Assembly (NCBI RefSeq): GCF_018847375.1
Contig: NZ_CP072036.1
Location: forward strand, 1,488,001-1,552,000
Length of the DNA stretch: 64,000 nucleotides
Direction of reading: 5' to 3'
Source of the DNA: Akkermansia massiliensis
GTDB taxonomy: Bacteria; Verrucomicrobiota; Verrucomicrobiia; Verrucomicrobiales; Akkermansiaceae
Within the stretch, counting starts at the first letter, position 1; every line of letters starts with the position of its first letter. Below are positions 27,816 to 37,103 of the stretch, one piece after another. The notes beneath the pieces were generated by a model. It was not told the DNA's origin. It did no database searches and saw only the letters and a program-made list of their open reading frames with translations. A program made the position numbers and the translations under genes.

Positions 27816-27920
27816 ATGGGATCGCTCAAAAAACGCCGTAAAGCAAAAATCAACAAGCATAAGCGCAGCAAGCGCATGCGTCAGAACCGTCACAAGAAGC
27901 GTTTGCGTTACAAGTCCTAA
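27816..27920 (+). CDS. AURKAIP1/COX24-domain small ribosomal protein, 34 aa
   Basis: The peptide begins MGSLKKRRKAKINKHKRSKR and continues with RMRQNRHKKRLRYKS, so about half of it is Lys or Arg. It matches the short AURKAIP1/COX24 family, related to mitochondrial mS38 and the mycobacterial small-subunit protein bS22. It should bind rRNA in the small ribosomal subunit. It lies 41 bases after hisG and is followed by a strong terminator. Confidence 0.85.
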   Translation: MGSLKKRRKAKINKHKRSKRMRQNRHKKRLRYKS

Positions 27921-27974
27921 GGTTTGTGCGCTTCGCTGCTCAAACTGGCAGTCTATCCGATTTCCGGAAAATCC

Positions 27975-28009
27975 CGGCGTCCTCCGTCCAGCGGAAGGAC
28001 GCCGTTTTT
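27975..28009 (+). terminator. Rho-independent terminator after hisG and the small ribosomal-type gene
   Basis: CGGCGTCCT/AGGACGCCG stem with an inner CCG/CGG pairing, followed directly by TTTTT and then CTTTT. Confidence 0.85.
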
Positions 28010-28778
28010 CTTTTCAATGGAATCAGCGTTGGCTAAAAGGAAACTTTCCAACACAAAAACAATATCTTTAGTGAAGAGAAAAAGACAGCATGTGTCTTTA
28101 TTCCATTGTTTTGTGATGCGGGTTGATGGTGCTCTGCATAAGGGAATAAAAGGACAGGTCAAGATGATGAAGCGATGCTGGTGTCGTCTCCCTCCCAATC
28201 CGTAAAAGAAGGTTTTCCGCTCATCCCCCGCACTCCATTCCCCTTCGCACGATTGCTGTCAGATTATATCGTTCCGAAGTGAAAGATTAGATGTGGAACT
28301 GAGCATGGGAAATTCGGAGAAAGTCTAGTTCACTTTGAGCAACTCCTAACATAAACGCAAACATCTAAAGAAAGTAATAGAGTTCAGTAAAGAACAAATC
28401 TTTTCTTTTTCTTTAAACAAATGAAAATAGAGTTATCTAGTCTAATTTAGGAGTTTAAACGTAGCAAATCATTTTAGGAAAAGAAATTGTAATGCTTTGT
28501 TGGAGAAATATAGGAGAGATTCAATGAACTGCCAAACGCTCTCTGTCATGCTGTCAATTTATTTAGAATTGAGCTTATCAATATCGTAATCAAGCGGATT
28601 GAGATGGGGTTTTGCGGATTGCTTAATGTGGGCATCATATTCTTCAGCCTAAGGTAATCTCCTTTTTCTCGTCCCCATATTCCTGGCGAATCCAATATTG
28701 TCTCAATTTTATTCTAAAATCATTGACTTTTTGCCTGAATTCTGATTTTTTTGTATACGTATTACAACCTATACTTCT
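28010..28778. other. AT-rich intergenic region with no convincing gene
   Basis: About 770 bases become steadily AT-rich after the terminator. Open frames are short and unlike proteins. A TTGACT at 28723 could be a -35 element for the next gene, but no well-spaced -10 is present. This is the left flank of an AT-rich island and may contain eroded sequence. Confidence 0.5.
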
Positions 28779-29771
28779 ATGAAACGGTCAGGACAGTTAT
28801 TCATGTGGGGAAATTTTTTCTTCATGGCAATTGGAGCATTTTCTTTAGGGTTTGCAGAAGATGGAGATTTAGAGGACGAAGGGAGGGATTTATATATCAG
28901 TTCGAAGACACGCAAGTATTCTGCTGAATGTATGATCTTTGATCTGGATAGAGAGGAAGATCAAAAACGAGAAGATATTGGAATTGGAGAAGAAGCGGAT
29001 TTAGAGTTGGAGGGAAAATTACTTTCTCTTGTTAATAAGGATGAGATAGAATGGAAACTTTCCGAACAAAGTGAAAAATGGGCAATACTAACAATTAATG
29101 AAAAGGATAAATTTAAAGCTGTTTTAACGGCTAAAAAGGATCCTGTTATCAAAGGAGAGGTAAGTGTGGAAGTTAAAACTAATTTGGACGATAAGCCCAA
29201 GCCAAAAAAATTTAATGTTCTGGTACCAAACAAAATAGAAGGGATAAATCTTTCTGAACGGAGTCCTGATGGTCCCCGTGATGGGAAAGTGAATGAAGTT
29301 GGGGCTTCCACTCATTTAGCTTTAGTCTTTCAGCCGCGGACGGTGAGCTTTTCAAATATAAACTTTATAGAAAGATCATTGGATAAACCTGAGGATCTTA
29401 CTGACGGATTGGCTCCTCATATGCCTAATCCAAATCCACAACGAATTGATGAGTATAATGGACATATGAGTGATTTAATTGGAGTATATCCACCGAAGGA
29501 ACATCGGGAAAATTCAATATTATTATTCCAAAATCTTCCATTGCCATTATTTTATTTTTGGCGTTGCGGGTTTTACACTGTTGTCAATGGGAAAGATTGT
29601 TGTTTAATCGGTGATGTAGTGTATATTCAAACATTTGATGAAAGTTATGATGGGAATCGTATAGATGGGTTGAAAAATTTCAAAGTTAAAATTTGTAAAT
29701 TTGGATGTTCTGTTGAAAGAAGTACAGGAGGGGACGCCATTCATATAGATACAGGAACGAGAGATGATTGA
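28779..29771 (+). CDS. Exported hypothetical protein in AT-rich island, 330 aa
   Basis: The N-terminus has a basic start and hydrophobic stretch (FMWGNFFFMAIGAFSLGFAEDG) consistent with a signal peptide. The mature part is rich in Glu, Asp and Lys, with beta-type strands such as WAILTINEKDKFKAVLT and VSVEVKTNL that suggest an immunoglobulin-like or bacterial surface domain. The C-terminal third has several Cys (WRCGFY, GKDCCLIG, KICKFGCS). I do not recognise the family. Base composition and codon use (many AAA, ATT, TTA) differ sharply from the GC-rich surroundings, suggesting recent acquisition. Confidence 0.6.
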   Translation: MKRSGQLFMWGNFFFMAIGAFSLGFAEDGDLEDEGRDLYISSKTRKYSAECMIFDLDREEDQKREDIGIGEEADLELEGKLLSLVNKDEIEWKLSEQSEKWAILTINEKDKFKAVLTAKKDPVIKGEVSVEVKTNLDDKPKPKKFNVLVPNKIEGINLSERSPDGPRDGKVNEVGASTHLALVFQPRTVSFSNINFIERSLDKPEDLTDGLAPHMPNPNPQRIDEYNGHMSDLIGVYPPKEHRENSILLFQNLPLPLFYFWRCGFYTVVNGKDCCLIGDVVYIQTFDESYDGNRIDGLKNFKVKICKFGCSVERSTGGDAIHIDTGTRDD

Positions 29772-29810
29772 TCTGTAAGTATAATAATTCAGTTAGTCAA
29801 ACAATCTGTT

Positions 29811-30617
29811 ATGAAAGTAATATATATATTATCATGTTTTATTTTAGTTTTTTCGACTGTAAGCGAGGCCAAAATATTTGATAGTTCTTTAAAAAAACCT
29901 CTCCTTCATGAAACTAATGAAAAATTATATCTCCTACTATCAAACGCTGAAAAATCAGCCCTGCAGGGGGATATTTTTAAATTTTATGAACAAGCTAATA
30001 AAATACTGCCTGATATAAAAAATGATTTGCAAAAAGGGATGTGGCTTTTTTATTTGGTTGCCGCAGTTCCCTTTATTGATGACACTGTAGAAGGTAACGG
30101 AGAATGGCTATGCGAAAATTCTGATCTTGATTATGAAGTGAAGGAAAAAATGATTTTATCATTTTTTCCGAAAGAAATTAGAAAATCTAACGGAACAAAA
30201 CTTCATGACGAGGCACTTGTGATGAGAGAATTGTTTCTGTTATATTCATCCATGATATTGAATCAATTTCGACAAGAATTGAATCCTCTTTTTCTTTATA
30301 CATATAAATATAATAGATTTTTATATTTATATAACATGGATCTTAGGCAGGATAGAGATAGATTTACAAAATATTGTAATTACATGAATGTTAGAATTGG
30401 GAGACAAAGAAAATTGAATTCAATCATCAATAATATGGAAGAGGATTTTGTAGGAATGTTAGTCCAATTTTATCCGACTAAAGCTGTACAGGTGAAAAGA
30501 TATCTTAAATTGGCGGGATATGGTGATGATGAAATTCCTGATTTATTGGATAGAACAATTGGACGAGTTCCTCAAGCTTCCTACTTGTACAAGGGTTTTC
30601 CCAAGCGCAGAAAATAA
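29811..30617 (+). CDS. Exported hypothetical protein in AT-rich island, 268 aa
   Basis: A clear signal peptide (MKVIYILSCFILVFSTVSEA) is followed by a mostly helical, charged mature region with no known motif. It starts 39 bases after the previous gene and shares its AT-rich codon use, so the two probably form a transcription unit that entered together. No function is assigned. Confidence 0.6.
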   Translation: MKVIYILSCFILVFSTVSEAKIFDSSLKKPLLHETNEKLYLLLSNAEKSALQGDIFKFYEQANKILPDIKNDLQKGMWLFYLVAAVPFIDDTVEGNGEWLCENSDLDYEVKEKMILSFFPKEIRKSNGTKLHDEALVMRELFLLYSSMILNQFRQELNPLFLYTYKYNRFLYLYNMDLRQDRDRFTKYCNYMNVRIGRQRKLNSIINNMEEDFVGMLVQFYPTKAVQVKRYLKLAGYGDDEIPDLLDRTIGRVPQASYLYKGFPKRRK

Positions 30618-30663
30618 TTGGTAAAAAATATCCTCATAGATAGTTTTCTTATTTAGCCTATTT

Positions 30664-32412
30664 ATGTTTAAACTCTTATTCCTCTATTTGTTCTTCTTGC
30701 CAGCGGTTGTTGCTGGAGATTTGTCCCATCAGCGCCTGGCATGGCAGGTGGAAGGAGGGGATGTGCGGAATATTGCCGGGCTGTGCCGGCAATATGTTCA
30801 AAAGAAATTGGAGGCGGAAAAAACGTTTTCCGTGGAATCTCTGTTGAAGGACCGGGAGGTGGCGCAGGCTTGCTACATGGCCCATTTTTTTGCGTTGGTG
30901 GGGAAGGAAAGGACTTACATCCTTCATGAATTGAAGGACAAGGAATTTGTGCAATGGTTGCTGAATCACCCGGAGGTGTTTGAAAAACTGGCGTTTGCCA
31001 AGGCCTCGGGAAAGAATACGCTGGCTGTATTGCGGAATATCTGGGTGAAGGAAGGGAAAGAGCTTTCCGGAGTTGGTCTCAACATGGCATTGGGTGCGGC
31101 GTTGGTTTCTACGTCCCGGGAGCCGGAGGCATGCGAAGCCCGGTATGATTTTTACAAAAAGTCTTTTGCGGAGAAAAAACTGTTTCCGCAGTTCATTACG
31201 CTGGAACCGTGGGAATTCGGCATTCTTTTCCGGGGCAGGGAAAGTATTGAGGAGCTTGCCTGGGCACAGGATTACCTGGCTGGCAAAAAGAAGATCAAGG
31301 CGGGGAACGCAGGGTATGCCTGTTGCGGTCTGATCCCCTACCGGATGAAGAATAAGCAGGGAATCAGCGTGCATGCCGGTGGAGCGTTCTACGATCATAA
31401 ACCTATTTCTTTGCAAATTTACGTGGAGTATGGGGGTGTGTGCGGCGCCGTTTCCAAAGGGGCGGCCGGGTTTGTGAAGACGAAGGGGATTCCTTCCTAC
31501 ACGATCGGCCAGCCAGGGCATTGCGCCTTTGTGTGGAAGGGGGCAGACGGAGAATGGAAGATAGGAAATAACATTTATGGCTGGATATGGTCGGAAGGCG
31601 GGTCCGGAGGACCGTGGAAAGGTTCCGTTTCCACGATTACAGAGCTCCCCCGTTTTTGGAAGGGGAAGGATGCCGCTGCATCCAATCTCTGTTATTATTT
31701 ATCCCTGCTGGCTGCCGATCCACAGAAGGCGGAAGCACTGCTGAAAGAGGCATTAAGACGGAATGCCTCCAATTATCCCGCATGGCAGGCCTTGATGAGA
31801 AGGAATGTCCGCCTGGCGGAGAAAGATAAATTGGCTTTGCTGGAACAATTCAAGGAGGCTTTTCCCGGAAATCCCACTCTGTGGGAGTATTTCATGAAGA
31901 ATGAACTGGGGCTTGATTGGAAAAAGGCGAATGGCTATGCCGTTTATCCAAGATTGCTGGCGCAAAATGAATCATGGGATTCTGTAGACGCGTATATGCG
32001 CAATTTCTGCGCTTTAGCCCGGAAAGATATTCCGGATATGGCTGGAAAGTTGCCTTATGGGGTGAAAACCAAGAGAATCTTTTTCAAAAACTGGTTAAAG
32101 TTTTACCAGCAGAATAAGGTGGACCGGAAGGTGAGGGTGCAGACCTGCGCCGTATTGGAAAAGGCGCTTCCTCCGTTATTGAGCCATGAAAAAACGGCCC
32201 TCCAATTTCTCGGATTTTATGGTCAGGTGCTTGACTTGTGGAAAGACAAACAGCTGTCTGCGCGGGCTGATGCTTGCCTGACTGCATGGCTGAAAGAGGC
32301 GGACAAGGCTTCAGTACGCAAGAAGATGGCGGAAATAGGTCTGAAAGTGGCCGCCCAGCTGGGAAATAAAAAATCGCTGGAACGTTACGCGGAGGCTCAT
32401 GCTGAGCATTAA
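30664..32412 (+). CDS. Exported transglutaminase-like protein, 582 aa
   Basis: A signal peptide (LLFLYLFFLPAVVAG) precedes a helical N-terminal half. Around residues 262-305 the sequence shows YVEYGGVCGAVSKGAAGF, then QPGHCAFVWK and WKIGNNIYGW. The Cys, His and Asn could form the papain/transglutaminase catalytic triad. The C-terminal half is helical with TPR-like spacing (ALLKEALRRNASNYPAWQALMRRN). It may be a peptidase or crosslinking enzyme acting in the envelope or outside the cell. Its base composition is closer to the host genome than that of the two genes before it. The family assignment is by motif only. Confidence 0.65.
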   Translation: MFKLLFLYLFFLPAVVAGDLSHQRLAWQVEGGDVRNIAGLCRQYVQKKLEAEKTFSVESLLKDREVAQACYMAHFFALVGKERTYILHELKDKEFVQWLLNHPEVFEKLAFAKASGKNTLAVLRNIWVKEGKELSGVGLNMALGAALVSTSREPEACEARYDFYKKSFAEKKLFPQFITLEPWEFGILFRGRESIEELAWAQDYLAGKKKIKAGNAGYACCGLIPYRMKNKQGISVHAGGAFYDHKPISLQIYVEYGGVCGAVSKGAAGFVKTKGIPSYTIGQPGHCAFVWKGADGEWKIGNNIYGWIWSEGGSGGPWKGSVSTITELPRFWKGKDAAASNLCYYLSLLAADPQKAEALLKEALRRNASNYPAWQALMRRNVRLAEKDKLALLEQFKEAFPGNPTLWEYFMKNELGLDWKKANGYAVYPRLLAQNESWDSVDAYMRNFCALARKDIPDMAGKLPYGVKTKRIFFKNWLKFYQQNKVDRKVRVQTCAVLEKALPPLLSHEKTALQFLGFYGQVLDLWKDKQLSARADACLTAWLKEADKASVRKKMAEIGLKVAAQLGNKKSLERYAEAHAEH

Positions 32413-32529
32413 ATAGAGAAATTGGGAAACGATAGTCTATTTCTCTTAGACTAGGAAATGGGTCAAAGATTTTGTAATTATTAACTTGTCTTCCGAATTT
32501 GAAGTCAAATATTTTTGACTGTGCTTTTA

Positions 32530-33759
32530 TTATACCTTTGCTTCTTCCCGGAACCGTTTCAGAGGAATGGTGATGGTGAAGACGGTTTCCCGGTGGGGGG
32601 TGCTGGAGACGGTGATGGCGCCGTCGTGAGCCTCCACGGCGCGTTTCACGATGGAAAGGCCCAGGCCCGTTCCCTTGATTTCCGAGGAGTGGTGGGTTTC
32701 CACCCGGTAGAAGCGGTTAAAGAGGAAGGGAAGGCTTTCCGCGGGGATGCCTACGCCCGTGTCCGTGACGGTGATCACGCAGGCTTCCGGTGTTCTGGCT
32801 GCGGCCACAGTGACGGAAAGGCCCGGTTCCGTGTTTTGCTTGAGGGCGTTTTCCACCAGGTTGAACAGAACCTGCGTCCAGTAGAAGGGATCCCCGTAGA
32901 GTTCCCAGTCCGGCGGAATGTCCATGTGCAGGGCGGCCTGTTTTTTCTCCCGGATGGAGTCCAGGCGGGAGAAGACATCATCTACGCAGGAGGTGAGGTG
33001 GAACCATTGTTCCTTCAGGATGGCCTTGTGGCCTGATTCCAGCTTGGAGATCATGAGCATGTCTTCAATGATGTTCATGAGCCGCTGGCTGTTCTGGTGC
33101 ATGACGCCGATGAATTTGCGCGCCAGTCCGGGGCTTTCCTCCATCAGATTGTCTTCCATCAGGTTTTCCAGATATCCCACGATGATGGTGAGCGGGGTGC
33201 GCAGCTCGTGGGAGGCGTTCGCCACGAAGTCCCGGCGCATCTGGTTGGTGAGGTAGTTTTGCGTGACGTTGCGCAGCAGGATGCGTTTTTCCTTGATCGG
33301 GGTGTCCGTGATGGCGCTGTCCAAGTGCCACGCCGTGATGCCGTTTTGCACTCCGCCGGGGGAGTTGGCGGCGCTCAGCGTAAATTCCTTGGTGACGGGG
33401 CCATCCGTGTCAAAGGCTTCCTGAACATGCCCCAGCAGTTCCTGGTTGCACACCAGGGCTCCCACTTTGCGTCCTTCCAGCCTTTCTTCCTGAAAGAGCT
33501 CTTTGGCCAGCGTATTGGCCAGCACGATGTGCCCGGCGGGACCGATGAGCAGGAAGGCCTCACCCAGAGCTTCCAGAAAGCGCCGTTTGTCCACGATGGC
33601 CTGTTCCTGGGCTTCCTCTCCGCGTTTCAGCAGGCGTTGGGCGTCCCGCAAGGCCTTTTTCCGGGCTTTCATGGCGGACCGACATACCTGGACCAGGTGC
33701 CAGTTCAGGTACAGGGAGGCCAGAACAAGGATGATGAGGATGTAGTCGATGGCCGACAT
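32530..33759 (-). CDS. PhoR-type sensor histidine kinase
   Basis: One N-terminal membrane helix (IDYILIILVLASLYLNWHLV) is followed by a charged linker and a PAS-like domain (residues about 60-150). Then come the dimerisation/phosphoacceptor helix ANASHELRTPLTII and an ATPase domain with NLVENALKQN, VTDTGVGIP and GTGLGLSIVKR. The short periplasmic part suggests it senses through the PAS domain or a partner rather than a large external domain. It lies 12 bases after the response regulator gene. PhoR is the closest architectural match, but the signal is not proven to be phosphate. Confidence 0.9.
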   Translation of the reverse strand: MSAIDYILIILVLASLYLNWHLVQVCRSAMKARKKALRDAQRLLKRGEEAQEQAIVDKRRFLEALGEAFLLIGPAGHIVLANTLAKELFQEERLEGRKVGALVCNQELLGHVQEAFDTDGPVTKEFTLSAANSPGGVQNGITAWHLDSAITDTPIKEKRILLRNVTQNYLTNQMRRDFVANASHELRTPLTIIVGYLENLMEDNLMEESPGLARKFIGVMHQNSQRLMNIIEDMLMISKLESGHKAILKEQWFHLTSCVDDVFSRLDSIREKKQAALHMDIPPDWELYGDPFYWTQVLFNLVENALKQNTEPGLSVTVAAARTPEACVITVTDTGVGIPAESLPFLFNRFYRVETHHSSEIKGTGLGLSIVKRAVEAHDGAITVSSTPHRETVFTITIPLKRFREEAKV

Positions 33760-33771
33760 GGAACCGGAGCG

Positions 33772-34476
33772 TTAGACCTCTTCCTCCGGGGGACGCCGCC
33801 CCGGCAGGGTAAAGCGGTAGCCGATGCTGCGGACGGTTTCAATGCAGTCCGCATAGGGTGCCAGTTTCTGGCGCAGCCGTTTCATGTGCGTGTCCAGCGT
33901 GCGGCTCTGGGCCTGGTGGCTGTATCCCCACACGCAGCTGAGCAGGTCGTTGCGGTTCAGGGTCTGGCCTTCCCGTTCAATCATGTAGATCATGAGCTTG
34001 AATTCCGTGGCCGTCAGGTCCACTTCCTCCTTGTCGATGTAGAATTTGAGGGCGTTTTTGTCAAACGTGAAGGGCCCGTATTCCGCGATGACGCTGCCCG
34101 GCGTGTGTTCGCACCGTTTCAGCACGCTGCCTACGCGCAGCACGAGTTCCTTGGGGCTGAATGGCTTGGTCACATAGTCGTCCGCTCCCAGCTCCAGTCC
34201 CTGGATGCGGTCTTCCGCCTGGGCCTTGGCGGTCAGGAAGATGACGGGAATGTTCTGCGTGCGGCTGTCCCGGCGCAGCTCTCTCAGTACGCCGTGGCCG
34301 TCCATGCCCGGCATCATCTGGTCCAGCAGAATCAGTTCCGGCCTGTCCCTGCGCGCCACTTCCAGCGCGGTCAGGCCGTCATAGGCCGCCAGGGGCGTGT
34401 GGCCTGCGCGTTCCAGGTTGTAGGCCACGAGGTCTGAGATGGCGTGATCGTCTTCAGCGATAAGAATGGTTGCCAT
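33772..34476 (-). CDS. OmpR/PhoB-family response regulator
   Basis: The receiver domain has the acidic pocket (ILIAEDDHA), phosphoacceptor Asp in LILLDQMMPGMDG, Thr in IFLTAKA, and Lys in YVTKPFSPKEL. The C-terminal winged helix shows LTATEFKLMIYMIEREG and SRTLDTHMKRLRQKL plus VRSIGYRF. It binds DNA as a dimer when phosphorylated by the adjacent kinase. A dyad upstream of the start could be its own target. Confidence 0.93.
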   Translation of the reverse strand: MATILIAEDDHAISDLVAYNLERAGHTPLAAYDGLTALEVARRDRPELILLDQMMPGMDGHGVLRELRRDSRTQNIPVIFLTAKAQAEDRIQGLELGADDYVTKPFSPKELVLRVGSVLKRCEHTPGSVIAEYGPFTFDKNALKFYIDKEEVDLTATEFKLMIYMIEREGQTLNRNDLLSCVWGYSHQAQSRTLDTHMKRLRQKLAPYADCIETVRSIGYRFTLPGRRPPEEEV

Positions 34477-34521
34477 GGCTGTTTTTTACGATGAAGGAAG
34501 GGGCGGTGTCCCGATATTAGA

Positions 34522-34539
34522 TGTGACGATTCGTTCACA
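34522..34539. promoter_or_regulatory. Dyad TGTGA-N8-TCACA in the phoB-like/ilvD divergent region
   Basis: TGTGACGATTCGTTCACA is an 18-bp imperfect dyad, also containing ACGA-T-TCGT, located 46 bases before the response regulator start and 154 bases before ilvD. The arms resemble CRP half-sites but the spacing (8 rather than 6) does not fit CRP. It may be an autoregulatory or ilvD-control site. Confidence 0.3.
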
Positions 34540-34692
34540 TTTCCCCGTCCGGAAGGGTGTTCCGGACAGCTAAAGTCTTTCCTTATGCAAACAGACTGTA
34601 ACGGAGGCGTTTCCGTTTTGCAAGACTGGCCTAGATTCAACTTCTCTTCCCTGCGTCATGTGATACACTTGCACTGCAACAGTTGTATTGTT

Positions 34693-36369
34693 ATGCGAAG
34701 CGATAGAGTTAAAGCAGGGTTCGAGCGTGCGCCGCACCGCAGTCTGATGCGTGCCACGGGGATGACGGATGAGGATTTAAGCCGTCCCTTCATTGCCATT
34801 TGCAATTCCTTTAATGAGGTGATTCCGGGCCATGTCCACCTGAACAAGGTAGCCGCCCTCATCAAGGAGGAAGTGCGCAAGGCCGGAGGAACTCCCGTGG
34901 AGTTCAACCTGCCCGGCGTTTGTGACGGCATTGCCATGGGCCACGGCGGCATGAAGTTTTCCCTGGCCAGCCGTGAGTTGATCGCGGACAGCGTGGAGAC
35001 GATGCTGAGCGCCCACGCGTTTGACGCCATGATCTGCATTCCGAATTGCGACAAGATTGTTCCCGGCATGATCATGGGCGCCCTGCGCTGCAATATTCCC
35101 ACTATTTTCTGCAGCGGCGGCCCGATGGCCGCCGGCATGGCGGAGGACGGCACCGTACTGGACCTGAACAGCGTGTTTGAGGCCGTCGCCCGCTTCAAGG
35201 CAGGCAAAATCAATGCGGAGGAACTCCATTCCCTGGAATGCCGCGCCTGCCCCGGCGCCGGTTCCTGTTCCGGCATGTTTACGGCCAATTCCATGAATTG
35301 CCTGAGCGAGGTAATCGGCCTGGCCCTTCCCGGCAACGGTTCCCTGCTGGCTACTTCCGAGGAACGCAAGGAGTTCTGGAAGCAGACCGCGCGCCGCGCC
35401 GTGGAGATGGCGAAGGCGGACGGTCCCCTGCCGCGCGACATCGTGAACCGTGACGCCATCGACAATGCCTTTGCGATCGATATGGCGATGGGCGGCAGCT
35501 CCAATACCGTGCTTCATACGCTGGCTATCGCCCGGGAAGCCGGCGTGGAGTATGACCTCCAGCGCATCAATGACATTTCCAAACGCACCCCGAATATCTG
35601 CAAGGTGGCCCCCTCTTCCCGCTTCCACATGCAGGATGTCCTGCGCGCCGGCGGCGTGAGCGCCATCATTCATGAGATCGCCAGGATTCCCGGGGCTCTC
35701 CACCTGGATTCCATGACCGTGAGCGGAAAGACGCTGGGTGAAACGGTTGAAGGATGCGGCATTACGGATGAAACGGTAATCCATCCGCTGGAAAAGGCTT
35801 ATTCCCGTGACGGCGGCCTGGCGATCCTGTTCGGCAACCTGGCCCAGGAAGGCGCCGTAGTGAAGAAGGCCGGCGTGCATCCGGACATGATGAGCTTCCG
35901 CGGACCCGCCGTGATTTTCGAGTCCCAGGAGGAAGCCTGCGAAGGCATCCTTGCCGGGAAGGTGAAGTCCGGCGATGTGGTCGTCATCCGCAATGAGGGA
36001 CCCAAGGGCGGCCCCGGCATGCAGGAGATGCTGGCCCCCACGTCCTATATCATGGGGCAGGGCCTTGGCGCGGAAGTGGCGCTTATCACGGACGGCCGTT
36101 TTTCCGGAGCCACCCACGGAGCCTGCATCGGCCATATTTCCCCGGAAGCGGCGGAAGGCGGCCTGATCGGCCTGTTGCGGAACGGGGATATTATTGAGTA
36201 TTCCATTCCGGACCGTACGCTGAACGCCCATTTGAGCGAGGATGAGATTGCACGCCGCCGTGCGGAGTGGCAGCCCACGTACAACAAGGTTTCCTCCTCC
36301 TGGCTGAGCCGTTACCGCCACCTCGCCACGAATGCCAGCAATGGCGCCGTTCTCCGGCGCGGGGAATAA
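34693..36369 (+). CDS. ilvD: Dihydroxy-acid dehydratase
   Basis: IlvD dehydrates dihydroxy-acids to 2-keto acids for valine, isoleucine and pantothenate synthesis, using an Fe-S cluster. Cluster and active-site blocks are [26 protein letters not shown] and [22 protein letters not shown], then GRFSGATHG near the end. The ATG at 34693 gives the canonical [18 protein letters not shown] start. The open frame 36 codons upstream is not family-like. Length is 558 residues. It lies alone, followed by a clean terminator. Confidence 0.96.
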   Translation: MRSDRVKAGFERAPHRSLMRATGMTDEDLSRPFIAICNSFNEVIPGHVHLNKVAALIKEEVRKAGGTPVEFNLPGVCDGIAMGHGGMKFSLASRELIADSVETMLSAHAFDAMICIPNCDKIVPGMIMGALRCNIPTIFCSGGPMAAGMAEDGTVLDLNSVFEAVARFKAGKINAEELHSLECRACPGAGSCSGMFTANSMNCLSEVIGLALPGNGSLLATSEERKEFWKQTARRAVEMAKADGPLPRDIVNRDAIDNAFAIDMAMGGSSNTVLHTLAIAREAGVEYDLQRINDISKRTPNICKVAPSSRFHMQDVLRAGGVSAIIHEIARIPGALHLDSMTVSGKTLGETVEGCGITDETVIHPLEKAYSRDGGLAILFGNLAQEGAVVKKAGVHPDMMSFRGPAVIFESQEEACEGILAGKVKSGDVVVIRNEGPKGGPGMQEMLAPTSYIMGQGLGAEVALITDGRFSGATHGACIGHISPEAAEGGLIGLLRNGDIIEYSIPDRTLNAHLSEDEIARRRAEWQPTYNKVSSSWLSRYRHLATNASNGAVLRRGE

Positions 36370-36390
36370 TGGCTCCCTTTTAAATGGCAG

Positions 36391-36421
36391 CCGCTTTCCC
36401 TGGTGGGAAAGCGGTTTTTTT
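36391..36421 (+). terminator. Rho-independent terminator after ilvD
   Basis: CCGCTTTCCC/GGGAAAGCGG with loop TGGT, followed by seven T residues. Confidence 0.92.
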
Positions 36422-36549
36422 ATGCCTGCCTCCGGTTCACAGACGGCTGGCAAGCGGTATGGCCGGATTAGCCTGCCCGGCAGGAATGAGCGGACGCCGG
36501 TACATTCATGCCGGAGGCGACCGCCATAAAAGGTCTGTCCGGTTAAAGC

Positions 36550-36580
36550 GGAACCGCTTCCCTCAACAGGAAGCGGTTCC
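36550..36580 (-). terminator. Perfect 12-bp stem-loop downstream of a lipoprotein gene
   Basis: GGAACCGCTTCC/GGAAGCGGTTCC with a 7-base loop lies 35 bases after the stop of the minus-strand lipoprotein gene. There is no U-run, so termination may be weak. Confidence 0.5.
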
Positions 36581-36614
36581 TAATCAACAATTCATACTTT
36601 CCCGGGAAATTTTT

Positions 36615-37034
36615 CTATTTGGAGATTTTGAAGGGGCCGCCCATTCCTTCCGGGGAGAGAACGGTGGATTCATATTTGGTTGCCGAGTAGTAGCCCTCCG
36701 TTGCGGAAGTAAAGGTCATTTCTCCGGAGCTGGTGATGGTGGAGGGATGTTCCCCTCCGTCAGTCAGCGTCATGGAGAACCGGGCGGAAGCCGGACCCGG
36801 CGCATAGGAGTACGTTCCGGAAAAGCGGCCGTTCCCCGTTTCCAGCGTAGTGGGGGAGATGATTTTGTAGGAGACTCCATGGCCGTCCGTCATGCTGATG
36901 ACGGAGCCTGTTTCCAGTGTTTGCGGGGGCTGGACTCCGGAGGAGTCCGATTTGCCGGAGCTGCCGCCGCAGGAGGCCAGCAGGACCGCACAGCCCAGCG
37001 TCAGGATGGGGCGGATTATTGTTGAAGAAGGCAT
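36615..37034 (-). CDS. Putative lipoprotein, 139 aa
   Basis: The signal peptide ends in LLASCGG (lipobox, Cys near residue 22), followed by a Ser/Gly linker and about 95 residues of predicted beta strands (GVSYKIISPTTLETGNGRFSGTYSY, ARFSMTLTDGG). I do not recognise the domain. It lies 69 bases beyond the end of the autotransporter gene in the same direction, so it could be co-transcribed with it and subject to the same switch. Function is unknown. Confidence 0.65.
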   Translation of the reverse strand: MPSSTIIRPILTLGCAVLLASCGGSSGKSDSSGVQPPQTLETGSVISMTDGHGVSYKIISPTTLETGNGRFSGTYSYAPGPASARFSMTLTDGGEHPSTITSSGEMTFTSATEGYYSATKYESTVLSPEGMGGPFKISK

Positions 37035-37103
37035 GAAGAGAAGGGTTGAGGATTGCCTCCCCGGTCCCGTGGGGAACCGGGGAGACTGGAATAGGAACGC
37101 CCG

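Noticed and set aside
28010..28778. A missed RNA gene or CRISPR in the AT-rich gap
   Set aside because: I found no cloverleaf, no repeated spacer pattern and no conserved RNA motif on reading both strands.
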